A stretch of DNA of 7,832 nt from Anaerolineales bacterium (GTDB taxonomy: Bacteria > Chloroflexota > Anaerolineae > Anaerolineales > UBA6663), in the NCBI GenBank assembly GCA_017999235.1, contig JAGOBN010000166.1:1-7832 (forward strand). The letters are read 5' to 3'. Both the position numbers and the translations under genes were made by a program. Position 1 is the first letter of the stretch, and every line of letters begins with the position of its first letter. Below the pieces are notes generated by a model, which worked only from the letters and a program-made list of their open reading frames with translations, searched no databases and was not told where the DNA came from. Below, one piece after another: positions 4,836 through 7,832 of the stretch.

Positions 4836-6821
4836 TTAGTACGAGCTGGCATACAGCATTACGGGCAGCGCGGCCAGGTTGAACAAGATCAACCCGGTCA
4901 GCACGAGCACCAGCACGATGCCGATGACCAGGCCCGCCTGAGCGCCGGCGCCCATCGGCCGGCGGGCCTGAATAGCGTCGCCGTCGAGGAACTGTTTCAC
5001 CGCCCGCGCGGTTTGCTGGACCAGCCCGGGGGCATTCCAGTGCTCCAGGCCGGCCCAATCCCAGCCGGCCGCCGGGATGGGAACCATGAGTTTGCGGGCC
5101 GGGCTGGCGACCACGGTCCGGGCGACCTCAGCCGTGACCCGGTCGGCGGCTCCGCCGGCGACCGCGACCGTCCACGGCGCGACGATCAACCCGGCCCCCA
5201 ACAGCTGGGTGCGGGCGGCGTCTAGCCAGCCGGTTGTTTCACCCGCCGGGGAGAGCCGTTCAATCAGGCTGATGACCAGCTCGGGCATCTCCTGCCGCAG
5301 TTCGGCGATGACGGCGCGTCCAAAACTCCCGCCGGCCAGATCCACCACCGCCACCCGTACGTCCGCGAATTGGCTGGCCTGCTCCCGGCGGCTGATCCGT
5401 CCATCGCGCCGCACGGCCCACCCGTGATAGAGCCAGACGCCGCCGCCGATCAGCGTGAAGGCGGTGGCTTGCCCCAGGTCGGCGAGCAAATTGCCGCCGT
5501 CCGGTTCGCCCAGCATCCGGCTCAACACCCGATAGACGATGTAGACGGCACTCACCAGCACGGTCACAGTGGCGATCAAGAGATAGCCGTAGAGATAGAG
5601 CTTGCGGACCACGGAGCGCCGCGCCTCGCCCCCGGCCGGCGTCGCCGCTACCGCCTGGGCCTGCCCAGGCCGCCAGGCCAGCAGCCAGACGGGCAGCCCG
5701 GCCACGAGCGCGGCGGTGAACCAGGCCAACTGCTCCTTGAGCGCCGCGTCCAGCCGGCCGGACGCCCACCCGCGCAGGAGGCTGCTCAGGTCGCCGCCTA
5801 ACCCAACCAGGAAAGCCGCCAGCCCGACCGCCGCGATCAGGTAGAGGTAGAGGCGATGGATCCCGGCTTGCCGGGGCGCTTCACGGGCTTGCGCGGCATC
5901 CGTTTTGAGGAGGCGCGCGTGGATCAGCCACAGCCCGCCCAGACTGAGGGCCGTGGACACGGACAGCCGCAGGTCGCCGGCGGCCGGCAGGCTGAGGCCG
6001 CGGCGGAACAGCCCGGCCAGGATGGCCGTGAGGTTGGTCACGGCCGTCAGCACCGCTATCACGACGATGGCGTAGAGGTAGAACTTTCGCAGCGCGGATT
6101 CTTTTTCTTCGGTTTGCGGCCCGGTGAACAGACGCTGCGCCCAGCCGCCGAAACCCAGCCACACCGGCGCGCCCACGATCAGGGACGCGGCCGCCTCGAT
6201 GACGGCGCTCAGGCGGGGAGCGCTCAAGCTGGAGCGCTCCCCGAATTGGAACAGCAGCCAGTGCAGCAGGGTGATGGTCGCCAAGGTGACCAGCGCCACG
6301 CCGACCGCGCTGAAGCCGAACACATACACCCGGCGCACGGTGGCGGCGCTGCCGGTGTCCGCGGCGCCTCCGTCTGGGGCGGCCGCCAGGCGCCGATGAT
6401 AGAACCACAGCGGCGCCAGGCTGATCAGCGCGGCGCCAGCGCGGATGAGCGCGGCGGTGGGCGAGACAACGGTCAGACGGGGGGCCCGCAGGACCAGCGT
6501 CAACAGCGTGGCCGTTAAGTCGAAGGCGTTAACGAGGAACGGGGCCAGAAAGCCGGCCAGCATGCCGTACAGATACAGCCGGCGCACGGTGCTCGCGCGT
6601 TCAGCATTGTCTTGCGCGGCCAGGCGCTGCGCCCACCGCCAGTGGACCAGGAAGAGCGGCAGGCCAATCACGAGCACGGCGATCTGGAAGGCCAGCCCGG
6701 TCACTTCGGCGGCCGCGCCCAGCGTTAGGCGTTCGCGCAGCAAGGCGATCGCCGCCCAGGTCACGGACTGCAGGCTGAGGGCGCAGACCAGATAAATGTA
6801 CCAGCGGCGGACGGAGATCAT
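4836..6821 (-). CDS. Polytopic membrane protein with six DUF5671-like repeats and a soluble C-terminal domain
   Basis: This 661-residue protein is built from six repeats of about 80 residues. Each opens with a basic-aromatic motif, then a membrane helix, a variable loop and a second helix ending in a GLP/GAPxWL-like motif. Repeat starts are VRRWYIY (4), VRRLYLYG (79), VRRVYVFG (162), LRKFYLYA (245), IHRLYLYL (321) and VRKLYLYG (405). The second helices end at GLPLFLVHW, LAPLWFYHR, GAPVWLGFGGW, GGLWLIHAR, GLPVWLLAW and GGGVWLYHG. This gives about 12 membrane helices. Residues 485-613 form a soluble alpha/beta-looking domain (VRVAVVDL, GLIVAPWTV, KLMVPIP), followed by a final helix at 631-655. 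I recognise the repeat as DUF5671; its function is unknown. The ATG at 6821 follows GAAGG by 8 nt and begins at the first repeat. It heads the operon with cbpA and the CbpM-like gene, and follows the GlsB-type gene by 138 nt on the same strand. Confidence 0.85.
   Translation of the reverse strand: MISVRRWYIYLVCALSLQSVTWAAIALLRERLTLGAAAEVTGLAFQIAVLVIGLPLFLVHWRWAQRLAAQDNAERASTVRRLYLYGMLAGFLAPFLVNAFDLTATLLTLVLRAPRLTVVSPTAALIRAGAALISLAPLWFYHRRLAAAPDGGAADTGSAATVRRVYVFGFSAVGVALVTLATITLLHWLLFQFGERSSLSAPRLSAVIEAAASLIVGAPVWLGFGGWAQRLFTGPQTEEKESALRKFYLYAIVVIAVLTAVTNLTAILAGLFRRGLSLPAAGDLRLSVSTALSLGGLWLIHARLLKTDAAQAREAPRQAGIHRLYLYLIAAVGLAAFLVGLGGDLSSLLRGWASGRLDAALKEQLAWFTAALVAGLPVWLLAWRPGQAQAVAATPAGGEARRSVVRKLYLYGYLLIATVTVLVSAVYIVYRVLSRMLGEPDGGNLLADLGQATAFTLIGGGVWLYHGWAVRRDGRISRREQASQFADVRVAVVDLAGGSFGRAVIAELRQEMPELVISLIERLSPAGETTGWLDAARTQLLGAGLIVAPWTVAVAGGAADRVTAEVARTVVASPARKLMVPIPAAGWDWAGLEHWNAPGLVQQTARAVKQFLDGDAIQARRPMGAGAQAGLVIGIVLVLVLTGLILFNLAALPVMLYASSY
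6214..6243. repeat. Perfect 12-bp inverted repeat inside the DUF5671-repeat gene
   Basis: CGGGGAGCGCTC, six bases, GAGCGCTCCCCG form a perfect 12-bp stem. The arms contain the self-complementary octamer GAGCGCTC. It encodes the ERSSLSAPRL loop between two membrane helices of the third repeat (about residues 195-204). It is longer than most chance inverted repeats in the window; its purpose is unknown. Confidence 0.5.
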
Positions 6822-6959
6822 GGGTTCGACCTTCTGGCGCGAGGCGTCGGCCGCAGATCAGGCCGGCGGCCGGCCGTTTCTCGGCGGGCGGTGGACTTGA
6901 TGAGCGCTTAGCCGCCTAACCGGCCGGGTGGACCGACCGGGCGGAGTTAAGGGCACCGG
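6822..6959. other. 138-nt gap between GlsB-type gene and DUF5671 operon
   Basis: Both flanking genes read on the minus strand. The gap contains GGCCGGCC (6868-6875), an imperfect direct repeat (CCGGCCGGGTGGA at about 6920 and CCGACCGGGCGGA at about 6933) and a CGGCCGC/GCGGCCG stem. I see no copy of the TTGAGA box, no convincing sigma70 promoter and no terminator with a U-run. Transcription may therefore continue from the GlsB-type gene into the DUF5671 operon. Confidence 0.4.
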
Positions 6960-7238
6960 TTAGCGGGCGCGCTTCCCACTGCGGCGGAAGAGCTTGACCA
7001 CCGCCAGCAGGATAATGGCCCCCAGCAGCGACACGAGCAAGGCCGGGAGGCTGAATACGTTTTGGTTGATCGTGCCGACCCCGACCAGCGGCGTGATAAA
7101 CCAGCCGGCCACGAAGGCGCCCACGACGCCCACCACGATATCGAGCAGTAAGCCTTGTTGGCGGCTGGTCCCCATCAGCCGGCTGGCCAGCCAGCCGATG
7201 AACGCTCCCGCGATAAGCCAGATAATGAAGTTGACCAT
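6960..7238 (-). CDS. GlsB/YeaQ/YmgE family stress-response membrane protein
   Basis: This 92-residue, three-helix small membrane protein belongs to the family often labelled transglycosylase-associated. Helix 1 contains IIWLIAGAFIGWLASRLMG (residues 5-23). Helix 2 contains LDIVVGVVGAFVAGW (32-46), the family's Gly-rich signature. Helix 3 is PALLVSLLGAIILLAVVKLF (65-84), ending in a basic tail RRSGKRAR. Family members are typically induced by general or acid stress; the molecular role is unsettled and the 'transglycosylase' name is not good evidence of enzymatic activity. The ATG at 7238 is preceded by CGGAG at 7 nt and begins at the family's usual N-terminus. A GTG-started extension from 7388 would run through the promoter box and is rejected. 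The gene lies downstream of box copy 3 with a leader of about 110 nt. Confidence 0.9.
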   Translation of the reverse strand: MVNFIIWLIAGAFIGWLASRLMGTSRQQGLLLDIVVGVVGAFVAGWFITPLVGVGTINQNVFSLPALLVSLLGAIILLAVVKLFRRSGKRAR

Positions 7239-7356
7239 TGATCTACTCCGGGTGAATGGTTCGCGGGGACGCATAGTCGCCGCGTGGATAGGCGATCGGC
7301 TCCTGAGCCGCGGCGCCGCTCGAGGACCGCAGCGGTGAGTGCGCTGTGCTGCAATC

Positions 7357-7388
7357 AGCCTAACCGCCGAGAGTCTCAAGAGCGTCAC
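7357..7388 (-). promoter_or_regulatory. Promoter-like box copy 3 (toward the GlsB-type gene)
   Basis: On the minus strand: GTGACGCTCTTGAGAC, 10 bases, then TAGGCT at 7362-7357. The first 25 bases or so are nearly identical to copy 1, including the CTCTCGGCG after TTGAGA, although the two copies lie 6.6 kb apart. The -10-like hexamer lies about 120 nt upstream of the ATG at 7238. Confidence 0.68.
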
Positions 7389-7426
7389 AAAACGGCGCCT
7401 GCCCCGGAGAGCGCCGGCGCGTTTTA

Positions 7427-7455
7427 ACGCTGTTGAGACGTTCCCGTCTTAGGAT
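7427..7455 (+). promoter_or_regulatory. Promoter-like box copy 4 (toward the CsbD-like gene)
   Basis: Plus-strand copy: ACGCTGTTGAGAC, 10 bases, then TAGGAT at 7450-7455. It shares the G before TTGAGA and the TTCC after it with copy 2, the other plus-strand copy. It lacks the GTG that precedes the box in the other three. The leader to the ATG at 7596 would be about 130 nt. Confidence 0.65.
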
Positions 7456-7504
7456 TTGCTTATCGTTTGCAGAACCCCGCTCAAAATTCCGGCCGGCCAT
7501 ATAA

Positions 7505-7526
7505 CCGGGCGCAGCGCCGCGCCCGG
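7505..7526 (+). repeat. Leader hairpin upstream of the CsbD-like gene
   Basis: A perfect 8-bp stem (CCGGGCGC with GCGCCCGG) has a 6-nt AGCGCC loop and is followed by CTTT. A second, weaker stem (GCTGGC at 7533 with GCCAGC at 7552) follows. The short CTTT is too small a U-tract to call a terminator with confidence; a leader-structure role is equally possible. Confidence 0.45.
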
Positions 7527-7595
7527 CTTTCGGCTGGCTGCGGCTCAGCGGGCCAGCGTTATGAGGCCGGCGCATTGCTTCTGGAGGATTGACCC

Positions 7596-7829
7596 ATGAA
7601 CAAGGATGAATTTGAAGATCGCTGGAAGACGATGCGGGGACAGACCCGCCCGTGGTGGGATGAATTCACCGAAGCCGACTTCAGCCGCGTGGCCGGGAAG
7701 TTTGAGAATTTTATTGACGTGCTGCAGGAGAAGCGGGGCTTCTCCCGGGAAGACGCCATCCTGGAGTATCACCGCCAGGTGATCGAGTACGAGGCCTATC
7801 AAAAGCGGAGAGGCGCCTCATCCCAGTAG
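7596..7829 (+). CDS. CsbD-like small stress protein
   Basis: This 77-residue, charged, helical, soluble protein follows the CsbD layout: an N-terminal W-containing segment (WKTMRGQTRPWWDEFTEADF, residues 10-29), then VAGKFENFIDVLQEKRGFSREDAILEY (32-58), corresponding to the usual GK...L.G.LQE.YG....A pattern. It is more divergent than typical CsbD: Tyr in the YG motif is replaced by Arg (KRG), and there is a Tyr-rich tail (YHRQVIEYEAYQKRR). CsbD in Bacillus is controlled by the general stress factor SigB; its molecular function is unknown. TGGAGG lies 8 nt upstream of the ATG. The gene follows box copy 4. Only three bases of the window follow its stop, so downstream partners are not visible. 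Confidence 0.75.
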   Translation: MNKDEFEDRWKTMRGQTRPWWDEFTEADFSRVAGKFENFIDVLQEKRGFSREDAILEYHRQVIEYEAYQKRRGASSQ

Positions 7830-7832
7830 GGG

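Larger units (their letters stand above)
7239..7595. other. Intergenic region with divergent boxes 3 and 4 and leader hairpins
   Basis: No supported gene. The two box cores face away from each other and, with the AAAACGGCGC and GGCGCGTTTT stretches between them, form a long imperfect inverted repeat (7373-7439). The minus-side leader (7239-7350) is GC-rich with a small CGGCT/AGCCG hairpin. The plus-side leader contains GGCCGGCC (7491-7498) and two hairpins (7505-7526 and 7533-7557). Confidence 0.6.

Noticed and set aside
5856..6518. 220-codon plus-strand open frame rich in Gly, Gln and Arg
   Set aside because: It is antisense to the DUF5671-repeat gene, is low in complexity, has no recognisable domain and is typical of high-GC shadow frames.
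7331..7351. GAGTGC followed by GTGCTG, resembling half of a CIRCE heat-shock operator
   Set aside because: The required TTAGCACTC partner at nine-base spacing is absent, and the site is not next to the chaperone operon.
7239..7388. N-terminal extension of the GlsB/YeaQ-type protein from 7388
   Set aside because: It also begins by translating the box as MTLLRLSA; the true family start with a Shine-Dalgarno is at 7238. The shared peptide is a by-product of the shared DNA box.
1..7832. CRISPR arrays, tRNA or rRNA genes, insertion sequences
   Set aside because: No regularly spaced repeats, tRNA-like cloverleaf, rRNA segment, transposase frame or terminal inverted repeats with target duplication were seen.

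Overview
This is a high-GC window (roughly two-thirds G+C by eye) of bacterial chromosomal character, densely packed with short operons. The gene content suggests an environmental bacterium, most plausibly of the Chloroflexota (Anaerolineae/Caldilinea type): a multi-copy DUF5671-like membrane protein, a zinc-finger-less CbpA-type DnaJ with a CbpM-like partner, DUF5661, and a pair of 'FVDEP' hypothetical proteins of a kind also seen in Actinobacteria. The phylum is an inference from gene families; no rRNA or other marker gene is present.

Layout from left to right. (1) Bases 1-691, minus strand: a DUF5661-type small protein followed by a rhomboid intramembrane protease, which the window edge cuts just after its catalytic Ser. 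(2) Bases 692-1127: a long intergenic region with two divergently oriented copies of a conserved promoter-like box, GGCCGGCC palindromes and a leader hairpin. (3) Bases 1128-3544, plus strand: two related 'FVDEP' proteins, the first membrane-anchored and the second soluble, then a lone PAS-domain protein coupled to a metallo-beta-lactamase-fold phosphodiesterase-like hydrolase. (4) Bases 3561-6821, minus strand: a 661-residue membrane protein with six DUF5671-like repeats, a CbpA-like J-domain co-chaperone and a short CbpM-like modulator, in an apparent operon. (5) Bases 6960-7238, minus strand: a GlsB/YeaQ/YmgE-type small membrane protein. (6) Bases 7239-7595: a second long intergenic region with another divergent pair of the same box. 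(7) Bases 7596-7829, plus strand: a CsbD-like small protein.

The most interesting feature is the box itself: ACGCTSTTGAGAC, then 10 bases, then TAKGMT (a TAnnnT -10-like hexamer). It occurs four times, always 5' of a gene and pointing toward it, and only in the two divergent intergenic regions. The genes behind it are DUF5661 (and rhomboid), the FVDEP pair, the GlsB/YeaQ-type protein and the CsbD-like protein. Two of these four families are well known as general or osmotic stress genes in other bacteria. I infer a locally clustered stress regulon that may also include the downstream PAS/MBL pair and the DUF5671-DnaJ-CbpM operon by read-through, since no classical U-tract terminator is visible between the units. 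The recognising sigma factor or activator is not in the window.
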